A stretch of 64,000 bases of DNA, from NCBI RefSeq assembly GCF_900107375.1, contig NZ_FNPT01000006.1, forward strand, positions 186,001-250,000, written 5' to 3'. Of this stretch, positions 21,131-29,760 are shown in pieces. The notes under the pieces were generated by a model. That model was not told the DNA's origin. It saw nothing but the letters and a program-made list of their open reading frames with translations, and did no database searches. The stretch comes from Lysobacter sp. yr284. Its GTDB lineage: Bacteria > Pseudomonadota > Gammaproteobacteria > Xanthomonadales > Xanthomonadaceae. A program made the position numbers and the translations under genes. How positions within the stretch are numbered: the stretch's first letter is position 1; each line of letters starts with the position of its first letter.

Positions 21131-22639
21131 ATGCGCGCCAGTCGCTTGTCCCTTCTCGCCGCCGCGCTGATCGCCGCGGCCTCGCCCTGCACCGCCGCCG
21201 GTTTCGATCCCGCGCCGTGGCGGCAGGACTACGCCCAGCTCAAGCGGACGCTGGAACGCGAATACGCCAACCTGGCCTGGTTCGCCTCGCCGCAGGGCGG
21301 GGTCGATCTGCCCGCGCTCGACCGCGCCACCGCGCGCGCGCTCGACGGCGCCGAGAACGACGCCCAGGCCGAGCGCGCACTGCGCGATTTCGTCGCCGGT
21401 TTCGGCGACGGCCATTTCTCGTTCGTGCCGACCCTGCAGCCGGCCGCGGCCGAACCGGTCGCGGCGCCGCCGCCCGCGGACGCGCGCCGCCTCGACGCGG
21501 TGGCCGGTTGCGCCGCGCTGGGCTACGACGGCGGCGACGCGCGGGTGCCGTTCTCGCTGCCGTTCGAATCGCTGCCGGGCTTTCGTCTGTTGGAGGACGG
21601 CGTCGCCGGGCCGTTCCGGGTCGGGCTGATGGACACGGCGCAGGGAGCGCGCGTCGGCGTGGTGCGGCTCAAGGAATTCAGCCGCGAGAGCTATCCCTCG
21701 CTGTGCCTGGCGGCGTGGAACCATCCCGAGGTGGCCGGCGCCGGCGACGCGCAGGCATGGCGCTCGCGGCTGCCCGCGCAGATCGACGACGCTTGGTACG
21801 CCGCGCTGGAGGCGCAGCTCAAGCGATTGGCGGCGCAGGGCGCGCAGGCGCTGATCGTCGATGTCGGCCGCAACGGCGGCGGCGACGACAGCGGCGACAT
21901 CGCCACCCGTTTGTTCACCCGCAAGCCGCTGCGTTCCTCGCCGCTGCTGGTGTCGCAGTCGCCCGCCGCGGCCGCTTACCTCGACGAGCAACTCGAGAAC
22001 CTGGCCCAGGCGCGCGGCTTCGCCCCGGATGCGCAGGCGATCCAGGCGCTGGACCGGCAGACCGAGCGCTTTCGCGCCGCCCGTGCCCGCGCGCGCGAGG
22101 GCCGCTGCGAGCTGTCCTGGGTGTGGCGCGAGCGCCGCGACTGGAACGGCACGCACTGCCGGCGGCTGGTCGAGGCCGGTTCCGCCGGCGGCCCGCTGGA
22201 CAGCTTGCCCGCCGGCGCCTACGGCAACGCGCGCGTGGCCAAGCGCCTGCATTGGCCGATCCAGATGGACGACCATTGGGGCGCGTGGGACGGCCCGCTG
22301 TACGTGCTGACCGATGCGCGCACGTTCTCGGCCGCGGAGATGTTCGCCGCGACCCTGCGCAACAACGGCGTCGCGCGCATGCTCGGCCAGCGCACCGGCG
22401 GCGATGGGTGCGGCTTCATGGTCTCGGCCGAGCCATTGACCCTGGCGCATTCGCGCCTGCGCCTGCGCATGCCCAACTGCGTGCGCCTGCGCAGCGACGG
22501 CAGCGACGAGGTCGCCGGGATCGCCCCGGACCTGCCGCTGCCGCCGCGCGAGGGCGAGAACGCGCGCGCCCGCGCGCAGCGCGCGATCGAGGCGGTGGTC
22601 GCGGACTGGCCGGCGCAATTCGGCGGCGCCGGCCGATAA
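21131..22639 (+). CDS. secreted S41-family (tail-specific) peptidase-like protein
   Basis: A 502-residue protein with a signal peptide (MRASRLSLLAAALIAAAS, cleavage near ...CTAA). The first part has an RDFVAGFGDGHFSF segment as in S41 peptidases; the second has ALIVDVGRNGGGDDS and LYVLTDARTFSAAEMFAATLRNNG, where the Ser of TFSAAE is the expected nucleophile; the tail reads GQRTGGDGCGF. No PDZ domain is obvious. Several Cys residues suggest disulfides in the periplasm. I chose the ATG at 21131 because it opens the signal peptide; 21113 would add MPPEPP. It probably digests or processes exported proteins and is likely under the AraC regulator upstream. Confidence 0.8.
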   Translation: MRASRLSLLAAALIAAASPCTAAGFDPAPWRQDYAQLKRTLEREYANLAWFASPQGGVDLPALDRATARALDGAENDAQAERALRDFVAGFGDGHFSFVPTLQPAAAEPVAAPPPADARRLDAVAGCAALGYDGGDARVPFSLPFESLPGFRLLEDGVAGPFRVGLMDTAQGARVGVVRLKEFSRESYPSLCLAAWNHPEVAGAGDAQAWRSRLPAQIDDAWYAALEAQLKRLAAQGAQALIVDVGRNGGGDDSGDIATRLFTRKPLRSSPLLVSQSPAAAAYLDEQLENLAQARGFAPDAQAIQALDRQTERFRAARARAREGRCELSWVWRERRDWNGTHCRRLVEAGSAGGPLDSLPAGAYGNARVAKRLHWPIQMDDHWGAWDGPLYVLTDARTFSAAEMFAATLRNNGVARMLGQRTGGDGCGFMVSAEPLTLAHSRLRLRMPNCVRLRSDGSDEVAGIAPDLPLPPREGENARARAQRAIEAVVADWPAQFGGAGR

Positions 22640-22646
22640 CCGCCGA

Positions 22647-24269
22647 TCACGGCGCCTCGCGCAGGCGCCCGCCGACCAGTTCCAGCCGCCGCGTCGGCGC
22701 CAGCGCCGCGACGAAGGCCGGGTCGTGGCTGACCGCGACCAGCGCGCCGCGATAGGCGCGCAGCGCGCGTTCGAGTTCGCCCAGCGCATCCAGGTCGAGG
22801 TGGTTGCTGGGTTCGTCCAGCAACAACAGCTGCGGCGCGGGTTCGGCGTGCAGCACACAGGCCAGCACCGCGCGCAGGCGTTCGCCGCCGGACAACGCCG
22901 CCAGCGGCAGTTGCGCGCGCGCGCCGCGCAGCAGCCAGCGCGCGAGCAGGTTGGCGCGGGCGGCGTCGTCGAGCCGCGGCGCGGATGCGCGCAGATGCTC
23001 GGCCACGCTGCGCGCCGGATCCAGCAAGTCCAGCCCCTGCGGCAGGTAGGCGATGCGGCCTTCGCCGTAGTGCAGCTCGCCCGCGTCGGCCGCGCGCACG
23101 CCGCCGAGCAGGCGCAGCAGGGTCGACTTGCCGGCGCCGTTGGCGCCGCCGACGACGATGCGCTCGGGGCCGCGGATGTCCAGGTCCAGGCCCGGCGGCG
23201 CGAACGCGTCGACGCCGTCGTGGCGCGCCTGCAGTCCGCGTGCGCGCAGCAGCAGGCGCCCGCCGGGCACCTGTGTGTCCGGCAGGTCCAGGTCGAGTTC
23301 GGGCGTGTCGATCAAGGCCTGTGCGGCCTCGCGGGCGCGGGCGCGCGCGGCGTCGCTGCGCGCGGCGTGCACCGCCTCGGCCTTGGCCGCCGACACCTGC
23401 GCGGCGCGCGCGCGATTGCCGGCGACGATCCGCGGCAGGCCCGCATCCGGCGCCGCGCGCTGCGCCCGCCCGGCGCGGCGCTGCGCGCGCTCGTGCGACT
23501 GCTGGCGTTCGCGCTGCTCGCGCCTGGCGTGTTGCCGCAACTGGCGCAGGTCCTGTTCGGCCGCGGCGCGTTCGGTTTGCGCCGCCTGGCGATAGAACGC
23601 GTAGCCGCCGCCATGCACGCGCAGCGCATCCGGCGCCAGTTCGCCGATGCGGTCCATGCGTTCGAGCAGGGCGCGGTCGTGGCTGGCCGCGACCAGGCAA
23701 CCCGGCCAGTCCTCGATCAGGCGATACAGGCGCTCGCGCGCGGCGCGGTCGAGGTGGTTGCTGGGTTCGTCCAGCAACAACACATCGGGCCGCTGCAGCA
23801 GGCGCGCGGCCAACTGCAGCGCGGTCAGTTCGCCGCCGCTGAGGCGATCGAGCCGGCGCTGCAGCGGCAGCCCGTCCAGGCCCATGCGCGCCAGCGCGGC
23901 GGCGCTGCGCTCGGCCAGGTCCCAATCTTCGCCGACCGTCTCGAACAGCGCCGGATCGCAGGCGCCCGCGGCGATCGCGTCGAGCGCGCGCAGCCGCGCC
24001 GATACGCCCAGCGCATCGGCGACGCGGGCGGCGCCCGGCAGCGTCGCCTGCTGCGGCAGATAGGCCAGCGCGCCGCGCACATCGATCCGGCCCGAAGCCG
24101 GTTGCAGTTCGCCGGCGATCAGGCGCAGCAGGGTGCTCTTGCCGGCGCCGTTGGGCGCGACCAGGCCGGTGCGTCCGGGGCCCAGCAACAGCGAGAGATC
24201 GGTGAACACCGGACTGCCGTCCGGCCAGGAAAAACACAAAGCGGTGGTGCGAACGAAACGTTCGGCCAT
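22647..24269 (-). CDS. ABC-F family ATPase
   Basis: A 540-residue protein with two ABC cassettes and no membrane segment. Cassette 1 has APNGAGKST at 38-46, LSGGELTALQLA and LLLDEPSNHLD; cassette 2 has GGANGAGKST, LSGGERLRAVLA and LLLDEPSNHLD. Between them is a charged Arg/Gln-rich linker of about 90 residues that forms the inter-domain arm. ABC-F proteins act on the ribosome, in some cases protecting it from antibiotics, in others aiding translation. The ATG at 24269 follows GGAGC at a good distance; longer frames upstream run into a non-coding leader. It could offer resistance to the organism's own products, but nothing here proves it. Confidence 0.9.
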   Translation of the reverse strand: MAERFVRTTALCFSWPDGSPVFTDLSLLLGPGRTGLVAPNGAGKSTLLRLIAGELQPASGRIDVRGALAYLPQQATLPGAARVADALGVSARLRALDAIAAGACDPALFETVGEDWDLAERSAAALARMGLDGLPLQRRLDRLSGGELTALQLAARLLQRPDVLLLDEPSNHLDRAARERLYRLIEDWPGCLVAASHDRALLERMDRIGELAPDALRVHGGGYAFYRQAAQTERAAAEQDLRQLRQHARREQRERQQSHERAQRRAGRAQRAAPDAGLPRIVAGNRARAAQVSAAKAEAVHAARSDAARARAREAAQALIDTPELDLDLPDTQVPGGRLLLRARGLQARHDGVDAFAPPGLDLDIRGPERIVVGGANGAGKSTLLRLLGGVRAADAGELHYGEGRIAYLPQGLDLLDPARSVAEHLRASAPRLDDAARANLLARWLLRGARAQLPLAALSGGERLRAVLACVLHAEPAPQLLLLDEPSNHLDLDALGELERALRAYRGALVAVSHDPAFVAALAPTRRLELVGGRLREAP

Positions 24270-24551
24270 GATCGGCGCTCCTTCGGGGCCGCGGCGCATT
24301 GCGCGCCTGCGCGGCGATCGACCCGGGCCCGCGGCCGCGTGGTGCGGCAGCGTGGGGCCCGAGCGGGGTCTCAGCGAGGGGGCGTATCGATCACATGTCC
24401 TGGGCGGGTCTCCGTCGTGCGGTGCGGATGATAGCGCAGCGGCGTAGCTGCGCGGCGCGGCATGCGCAACCGGCGCGCGGGTGGGTATTCTCCGCGATCC
24501 TGCGGCGACGCCGGCCGTCGCGGCGCAAGACGGCAAGGAGCGGGGGATGTA

Positions 24552-24890
24552 GTGGAACGCAATCGTAGCGGTCGTGCGCGAACTGCGGCTGAAGCTGTGG
24601 CTCAAGCCGCGCGGTTGGCCGCCGCCGGAGTGGCTCCCTTCCTGATCGTGCCGGTGCCCGGCTACATCGGGTCCTCCGGCTGTGGGCCGCTGCCGTTCCG
24701 CGAATTGGAGTGGATCGAGATCGATCCGGTGCGGGTTAGCGAGCACTGGTGGCGGCTACCGCGGGCGGTGGACAACCTCGCCAGAGAGCTGCTGTCGCGC
24801 CTGGCCGCGCTGGGCGTGCAGGCGCAGCGCGACGAGGGGGCCAAGGTGCGGGTGACGGCGAGCGGGCCGGCCGTGCGGCCTGCGCCGTGA
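24552..24890 (+). CDS. hypothetical protein (112 aa)
   Basis: A small soluble protein starting at a GTG eleven bases after AAGGAG. An N-terminal helix (RTAAEAVAQAARLAAAGV) leads to a strand-rich core FLIVPVPGYIGSSGCGPLPF and RELEWIEIDPVRV, then a helix with LARELLSRLAALGVQ. It has one Cys and no signal peptide. I do not recognise the family with certainty. It is transcribed divergently from the ABC-F gene, with about 280 bases between the two starts, and is followed by repeat-rich DNA. Confidence 0.55.
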   Translation: MERNRSGRARTAAEAVAQAARLAAAGVAPFLIVPVPGYIGSSGCGPLPFRELEWIEIDPVRVSEHWWRLPRAVDNLARELLSRLAALGVQAQRDEGAKVRVTASGPAVRPAP

Positions 24891-25140
24891 CGGAGCTGCA
24901 GACCGTCCAGTGATCCAAGGTTTCAATCCGGTATTACTGCTTTCGCCAGAATCTATATTGCCGTTGCCGTTGCCGTTCGCTCGGACGCAACCCCACGCAA
25001 AGCACACGTTCCGCAGCCCCGGAGGGCGCGCGCATGGATGCGCGCGCGCGCCATGGGGCAGGATGCCCCTTATGGCGCGGCCCCGCGCAAGGTGCAGGAC
25101 CTAGTGGCTCTTGATTCGAAAAATTTAATGCACTTTCTTT

Positions 25141-25178
25141 GGTTACTTTCTTTGTTGCTTTGGACAAAGAAAGTGACC
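25141..25178. repeat. TTTCTTTG inverted repeat (Xanthomonadaceae-type element)
   Basis: GGTTACTTTCTTTG and CAAAGAAAGTGACC form a 14-base stem with one mismatch around a ten-base loop, within an AT-rich patch (ATTTAATGCACTTTC just before). I recall closely similar sequences as repeated intergenic elements in Lysobacter, Xanthomonas and Stenotrophomonas genomes. It may act as a terminator for the convergent genes on either side. Confidence 0.6.
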
Positions 25179-25265
25179 CGGCCGCTTGCGGACGGAAACT
25201 CTTGATCGAAGCTGGTCGTCAAGCGTACGCACACATTAAAGGTCGAGCCCACCGCGGCACGTCCC

Positions 25266-25362
25266 TGTAGGAGCGGAGCAAGCCGCGACCTCGCCATTAC
25301 GGTGATTTCGAAAGTTCCGTCGTGGTTGCGTTGTCGCGGTCGCGGCTTGCGCCGCTCCTACA
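25266..25362. repeat. inverted pair of REP-like sequences (REPIN-like)
   Basis: TGTAGGAGCGGAGCAAGCC followed by GCGACC lies at 25266-25290, and its near-exact reverse complement (GGTCGCGGCTTGCGCCGCTC and on) at 25338-25362, 47 bases apart. The GTAGGAGCGG...CCGCGACC core is a repeat common in Lysobacter, Xanthomonas and Pseudomonas. An inverted pair is the usual mobile unit of REP sequences, spread by RAYT transposases encoded elsewhere. Confidence 0.75.
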
Positions 25363-25571
25363 GTCGGATACGCAACTGCGCGGCCGTCGTTCCGGCGAAA
25401 GCCCGAAAGTCGCCGCCGCGTCCGCCGCAATCGCCGCACCGACCAACGCCGAGCGAGATCGACTCGCCCATGGTTCGACACGCACCGCCACGTAGCCACC
25501 GATCGGAAAGCATCGGGCCTGAAGGCCCTCCCACAGCCCCAGCTCTGGACCAAACCCCATAACCCCGACAA

Positions 25572-28436
25572 CTACGACGCCGCCCGCCGCTCCAGCAGCA
25601 ACGGCGAAGCCAGCGTCGAACGCGGATCCAGACGGTTGAGCCCGTGGATCGCGCCCGCCAGCCCGGTCATCAACCCCGGGGTGAACGCCGCGCGGGTCAG
25701 CCCGCCGACCATGCCGTGGTGTTCCTCGATCGCCGAGACGATCTGCGCCGCGCTCTCGTCGGGATCGCCGCCGCAGCCGTGCGGATCGAGCGCGGCGGCG
25801 CGCGCGAACAATTCGTGCAGCGACATGTCGCCGTGGCAGAGCGTGTGGCTGGACCCCCACTGCCCGCGCGCGGAGGCGACCGCGCGGCGCATCGTACGCA
25901 GGTGGCGGGCTTCGCCGGTGCGCGCGTACAGGTCGCAGGCGCACAGGCCGATGCCGACGCTGCCGTGGCACCAGGTCGGGAAATGGCGGCTGCCGTCGCT
26001 CTCTCGCGCGTCGCGCCAGTCGCCCGCGGCCTCTTCGTAGTATGACTCCTGGAACCCGAACGCGGCGTCGGCCAGCGCGCTCCAGCGCGCGCGCTGGGCG
26101 GCATCGCCGGCGCCGGCCAGGACCAGCCGCGACAGCGCCCAGGCCACGCCGGTGGCGCCGTGGGAAAATCCGTTCGACGGAACCGCGCTTTCGATCCCGG
26201 CCCAGCGCGCGCCGGCCTCGTCGACGATCGCGGTCGCTTCCAGACGCTGCGCCGCGCGCACCGCCAGCGCGCGCCAGCGCGGGTCGCCGCTGGCCTCGGC
26301 CAGCGCCAGCAGCGGCACGATCGCGCCGGCCGAGCCGTCGATCACGTCGAGGTAGTGGTCGTCCTCGAAGCCGCGCGCCTCCAGCGCGCGCGCACAGGCC
26401 AGCGCGTCGTCGAGCAGTTCGGGGCGCTGCAGCAGATCGTGCAGGCTCAGCCAGGTCCACACCTGCGAAGCGTGGCCGGTGAACGCGCCGACGGTGTCCG
26501 GCGTTTCCAGCGCCTGCATCGTGCGCAGGGTGCGCACGGCGCCTTCCAGCGCCGCCTCCAAGCCTTCGACCGGATCGGCGCGGCCGTGGCCGACTTCGTG
26601 CAGGTAGCCGGCCAGGGTCACCGCGATCCCGCCTAGGCCGAAGTACAGGTCCGGACGCACCGGCTGCACCAGCCAGCCGTGGCGGCTGATTTCCGGGGTG
26701 ATCCAGACGGTCGAGCCGTCGTCGCCGCGCACCGCCAGGCGCAGCAGCCGCGCCATCGCCTCGGCGGCGAGCGCGCGCCGGCGCGCGTCGAGGTCGCGCG
26801 CGTGCGGCGCCTGCGCGGCGTAGCGGCGGCCGCCGCGTTCTTCTTCGCGATAACGCATGCGCAGATTGAGGTCGGTGGCGACCAGGGCGCTGCGGATGGT
26901 CAGCTCTTCCAGGTCCAGGCGCATCGCCCGCCAGTCGTCCAGCGCCGCGTCGATGCGCGCGGCCTGCAGCGGCGCGACGAAGATCGGCACGTCGCCGTGG
27001 CGCAGCGCGTCGATCTCGGCCTGGATGTCGGCGTGCAGTTGCGGATCCTCGCCCTGGCTGCTGGCGACCGCGCCGTCGCCGCCGGCCAGCATCGCCGAGT
27101 TGCGCGCGAACAGGTCGCGCGCGCGTTCGACCGCCTCGTCTTCCTTGTGCAGCGAGGCCGGGTGCCAGAGCATGCGGCCGATCTCGACGTAGGCGCGGGT
27201 GGGGCGGCGGATCTCGCGCACGCGGCAGCCGGCGAAGCGCGCCAGCTGCGGCGCCAGCGCGCCGGATTCGTCGAGCCGGTGCAGGCGCGCGGTGAGTTCG
27301 AGGAAGCCGTCGCTGATGCAGTCCCAGTAGCGCGACACGTCCGGATTCGGGCTGGGATGGTTCTGCGCGATGCCCATCTCGACCTCGACCAGGGCCAGCC
27401 GCGCGCGCGGCGTGCCTTCCTCGGAGATGATCGGCGTGCGCACCTTGGGCTGCTGGTCCGGCAGCGAGCCGGCGGCGGAAATGTCCACCCCCTCCATGCC
27501 CAGCGCCTGGGTGCGGAACGGGACGATGCCGGTGCGCAGCACTGAATTGCGGATCAGCGCCTGGGCGAAGTCGTAGGCCTGGCCGTAGCCGCTGGCCTGC
27601 AGCGGCGGCACGATCTCGAACAGGCTTTCCACGTCGATCACCACCGGTACCGGGCCGGCCGCGATCAGGTTCTCCAGGTGGATGTCGGTGCCGCCGAGCA
27701 GGCGCAGCGCCGCCAGCCAATGGCCCAGGCCGCGGTAGAAACGGGCCAGTTCCGCGTCGCCGTCGCAGTAGCGATGGGCGACGAACGCGGCCCAGCCGTA
27801 GTCGCCGCGGTCGAGCACGGCCGGCACCCGCACGCGTTGCGGGTCGTCGGGAAACAACTCGGCCAGGAAGCCGTCGAGCGCGGCGTCGATGCGCAGCGAG
27901 CGCGGCTTGTACATGACGTTGCCGGCGTCGAACTGCAGCCGCGCCACGGTCTGGCCGCCTTCGTGCAGGTCGCCCTGGCCGAGCGCGAGCGCGCGCAAGC
28001 GTCCGGCCGGCGCGCCGAGCAGCGGCGCCAGCGCGTCGCGGTCGGCGACGAAGCGTTGCATCAGCCGCTGCAGCGCGGCCGATTGCAGTTCCAGCGCGCG
28101 CAGCAGGCGCGGGCGCAGCGGCGGATAGCGGCGGTCCAGATGCGGATCGAACTGCGGCTGCAGCGCCAGTTCGACGAAGCGGGCGAAACCTTCGTCGTCG
28201 TCGGCGGCGTCTAGCTGGCCGGCGCGGCGCGCTGCGTGCAGTTCCAGCAGCAGCACGCGGTTGAGCTTGAGCCGGGCGTTGCCGCGCAGCGCCTCGTCGG
28301 CGGCGGCTTGGGCCAGGGCGGTTTCTTCGGGGTCCAGCGGCAGCGCCGCCAGGCAGTCGGCGAAGGCCGCGCGCGAGGCGGCGACGTAGCGGTCGACGAT
28401 GCGGCCGAAGGCGTCGGGCGGAGCGGTGTCGCTCAT
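25572..28436 (-). CDS. lanM: class II lanthipeptide synthetase (LanM)
   Basis: A 954-residue bifunctional enzyme. The N-terminal two thirds is the dehydratase (DUF4135-type) domain, with QGDLHEGGQTV, NVMYKPRSLRID, GGTDIHLENLIA and VVIDVESLFE, which uses ATP to phosphorylate and eliminate Ser/Thr. The C-terminal third is a LanC-like cyclase with PDLYFGLGGIAV, FSHGATGVAWAL, and zinc ligands Cys823 (TWCHGS) and Cys867-His868 (LCHGD); it closes thioether rings onto Cys. The ATG at 28436 follows AAGGAT. The precursor gene lies 154 bases upstream on the same strand. No transporter/protease (LanT), immunity or tailoring gene is adjacent. Length and motifs are those of complete LanM enzymes, so it should be active. 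Confidence 0.93.
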   Translation of the reverse strand: MSDTAPPDAFGRIVDRYVAASRAAFADCLAALPLDPEETALAQAAADEALRGNARLKLNRVLLLELHAARRAGQLDAADDDEGFARFVELALQPQFDPHLDRRYPPLRPRLLRALELQSAALQRLMQRFVADRDALAPLLGAPAGRLRALALGQGDLHEGGQTVARLQFDAGNVMYKPRSLRIDAALDGFLAELFPDDPQRVRVPAVLDRGDYGWAAFVAHRYCDGDAELARFYRGLGHWLAALRLLGGTDIHLENLIAAGPVPVVIDVESLFEIVPPLQASGYGQAYDFAQALIRNSVLRTGIVPFRTQALGMEGVDISAAGSLPDQQPKVRTPIISEEGTPRARLALVEVEMGIAQNHPSPNPDVSRYWDCISDGFLELTARLHRLDESGALAPQLARFAGCRVREIRRPTRAYVEIGRMLWHPASLHKEDEAVERARDLFARNSAMLAGGDGAVASSQGEDPQLHADIQAEIDALRHGDVPIFVAPLQAARIDAALDDWRAMRLDLEELTIRSALVATDLNLRMRYREEERGGRRYAAQAPHARDLDARRRALAAEAMARLLRLAVRGDDGSTVWITPEISRHGWLVQPVRPDLYFGLGGIAVTLAGYLHEVGHGRADPVEGLEAALEGAVRTLRTMQALETPDTVGAFTGHASQVWTWLSLHDLLQRPELLDDALACARALEARGFEDDHYLDVIDGSAGAIVPLLALAEASGDPRWRALAVRAAQRLEATAIVDEAGARWAGIESAVPSNGFSHGATGVAWALSRLVLAGAGDAAQRARWSALADAAFGFQESYYEEAAGDWRDARESDGSRHFPTWCHGSVGIGLCACDLYARTGEARHLRTMRRAVASARGQWGSSHTLCHGDMSLHELFARAAALDPHGCGGDPDESAAQIVSAIEEHHGMVGGLTRAAFTPGLMTGLAGAIHGLNRLDPRSTLASPLLLERRAAS

Positions 28437-28590
28437 CGGGCGGGTTCGATCCTTCGAGGCGGCCGGCGCACGCGTGCGCGCGGCCGCGGGAGACAGTGCG
28501 CGAACGCGGGTTGCGCGCGCGGACGGCGCCACCGCGTTATCGGCGCGCAGCCGCGGCCGAAGCCGGGCTGCGCGTCGCCCGCATGCGGGA

Positions 28591-28800
28591 TCAGCAGCAG
28601 AGGCAGCCGCCGGCGTAGCTGCAGCTGGTGCCGCCGAGCGTGCCGCAAGCGCCCAGGGTGGCGCGCATGCCGGTGCCGGTCATCGCGGCTTCCGCCGCGG
28701 CCTGGCCTTCGATGAAGAGCGAGCCGGCCGGATTGTCCTGGCCGTCGACACTGTCGGAACCGTTCAACCAGCCAGAGACGACGTCGTCATTCTGTTGCAT
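28591..28800 (-). CDS. lanA: class II lanthipeptide precursor peptide
   Basis: A 69-residue peptide just upstream of lanM with a strong GGAGG site nine bases before its ATG. The first 40 residues are an acidic leader without Cys (MQQNDDVVSGWLNGSDSVDG and on, with FIEGQAAAEAAM); the C-terminus is rich in ring-forming residues: Thr48, Cys52, Thr54, Thr58, Ser59, Cys60, Ser61, Cys66, Cys68, Cys69. The last nine residues are SYAGGCLCC. A usual double-Gly cleavage site is absent at the leader-core border; the only candidate GG before the Cys cluster is Gly56-Gly57, which would give a 12-residue product with four Cys and only three Ser/Thr. If the core begins earlier, five rings are possible. I do not know a characterised relative. 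Confidence 0.85.
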   Translation of the reverse strand: MQQNDDVVSGWLNGSDSVDGQDNPAGSLFIEGQAAAEAAMTGTGMRATLGACGTLGGTSCSYAGGCLCC

Positions 28801-29168
28801 GGTGCTGTCCTCCATTTCGGGTTCTGTGGATGAAGCGCGAGTCCCTTCCGGCCGCTGCGTGCCTGCAGCGGTCCGATCCGGGTATGGCGTTTGCGGCGCC
28901 TGCGGGCTTGGACGATGCGCGAGCCCGGTCGGGCCTGCGCAGATCGGCGCCCCCCGACGCCGCCTGCATACGCTGCGCGCGCGCACGGACCGCCGTCAAC
29001 TGGCGCGCGCGCCAAACCATCGCCTGAATGCGATGGCCGTCGCAGGCTCTCCACGCACGCTCGTGCATGCCGCTTTGCAGCATCGCGCTAAGCTGGCGCG
29101 CGGCGATGCGTGGCCGGATCGCGGGCCGGTTCGCGTTGCGCTCGCAACCCTGCGCGGTGGATACAGGC
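28801..29168. other. divergent intergenic region of lanA and EVE-like gene
   Basis: A 368-base region separating the two divergent genes. No second precursor peptide or other gene is supportable in it. It has uniformly high GC and no clear -35/-10 pair that I could pick by eye, apart from the GGAGG site of lanA at its left end. Confidence 0.4.
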
Positions 29169-29582
29169 ATGGCGGTTTACGCGATCAAGACCGAAGTCGG
29201 CGACACCGCTGCGCGCGCGTTCGCGTTCGCGGCGCAGAAAACCATGTACGACGGCAAGCGCATCGCCGCCGGCGACACGGTCTATCTGTTCGCCAGCGAG
29301 AACGCCGGCGGGGCCGGCCTGTTCGCGCGCGGCACCGTGGTCGCGGCCGAGGCGCTGCCGCCGCGGCCGGGCGTGGCCCGGCAGACGCCGCGGGTCAGCG
29401 TGCGCATCCGCCGCACCGCGACCGCGCGGCGGCCGCTCGGCCGGGCCGAGCTCAAGCCGCATGCGCAGTGGGACGACGGCCGGCCGCAGACCGAACTCAA
29501 CTTCAAGTTCTATCGCCAGGCCACCGACAAGATCGTCGGCCTGTCGGATGCGGCGGCGGCGTTCCTCGACGCGCAGTTCTGA
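29169..29582 (+). CDS. small PUA/EVE-like protein (137 aa)
   Basis: A soluble protein with a strand-rich pattern resembling the PUA/EVE/ASCH group: MAVYAIKTEVGD, then GDTVYLFASENAGGAGLFARGTV, a run RVSVRIRRT, and a C-terminal NFKFYRQATDKIVGLSDAAAAFL. EVE-type domains bind modified nucleotides or RNA. I chose the ATG at 29169 since everything before it lacks family-like features. It is followed by fadD after 178 bases. The assignment rests on a fold impression and is not certain. Confidence 0.6.
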   Translation: MAVYAIKTEVGDTAARAFAFAAQKTMYDGKRIAAGDTVYLFASENAGGAGLFARGTVVAAEALPPRPGVARQTPRVSVRIRRTATARRPLGRAELKPHAQWDDGRPQTELNFKFYRQATDKIVGLSDAAAAFLDAQF

Positions 29583-29760
29583 GCGCGCGGTGCCGCGTCG
29601 TGCTGGCGCGCCGCTCCATACCGCAAGCGCGGTCAAAGAATGGACGGTGCCGGCGCGGGCTTGCGGCCCGGCTGGGCAAGGCGGTCGGGCCGCCTGCGGG
29701 CTGCCGGTGGGGCGCGCCGGCTTGCTATCGTGGCCGCTCGCATCCGGAGCGCGCATTCCC

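Larger units (their letters stand above)
24891..25571. other. repeat-rich intergenic region, no gene seen
   Basis: This 681-base stretch between convergent genes holds no supportable gene. It contains TTGCCG repeated three times near 24958, GC-rich inverted sequence near 25020-25080 (GCATGGATGCGCGC), an AT-rich patch with a TTTCTTTG hairpin, and an inverted pair of REP-like sequences. The mix of composition and repeats suggests a site where repeats accumulate downstream of genes. Confidence 0.6.

Noticed and set aside
24299-24568. Small plus-strand frames over the ABC-F leader
   Set aside because: Arg-rich, no ribosome binding site, overlapping each other in several frames; more likely non-coding leader.
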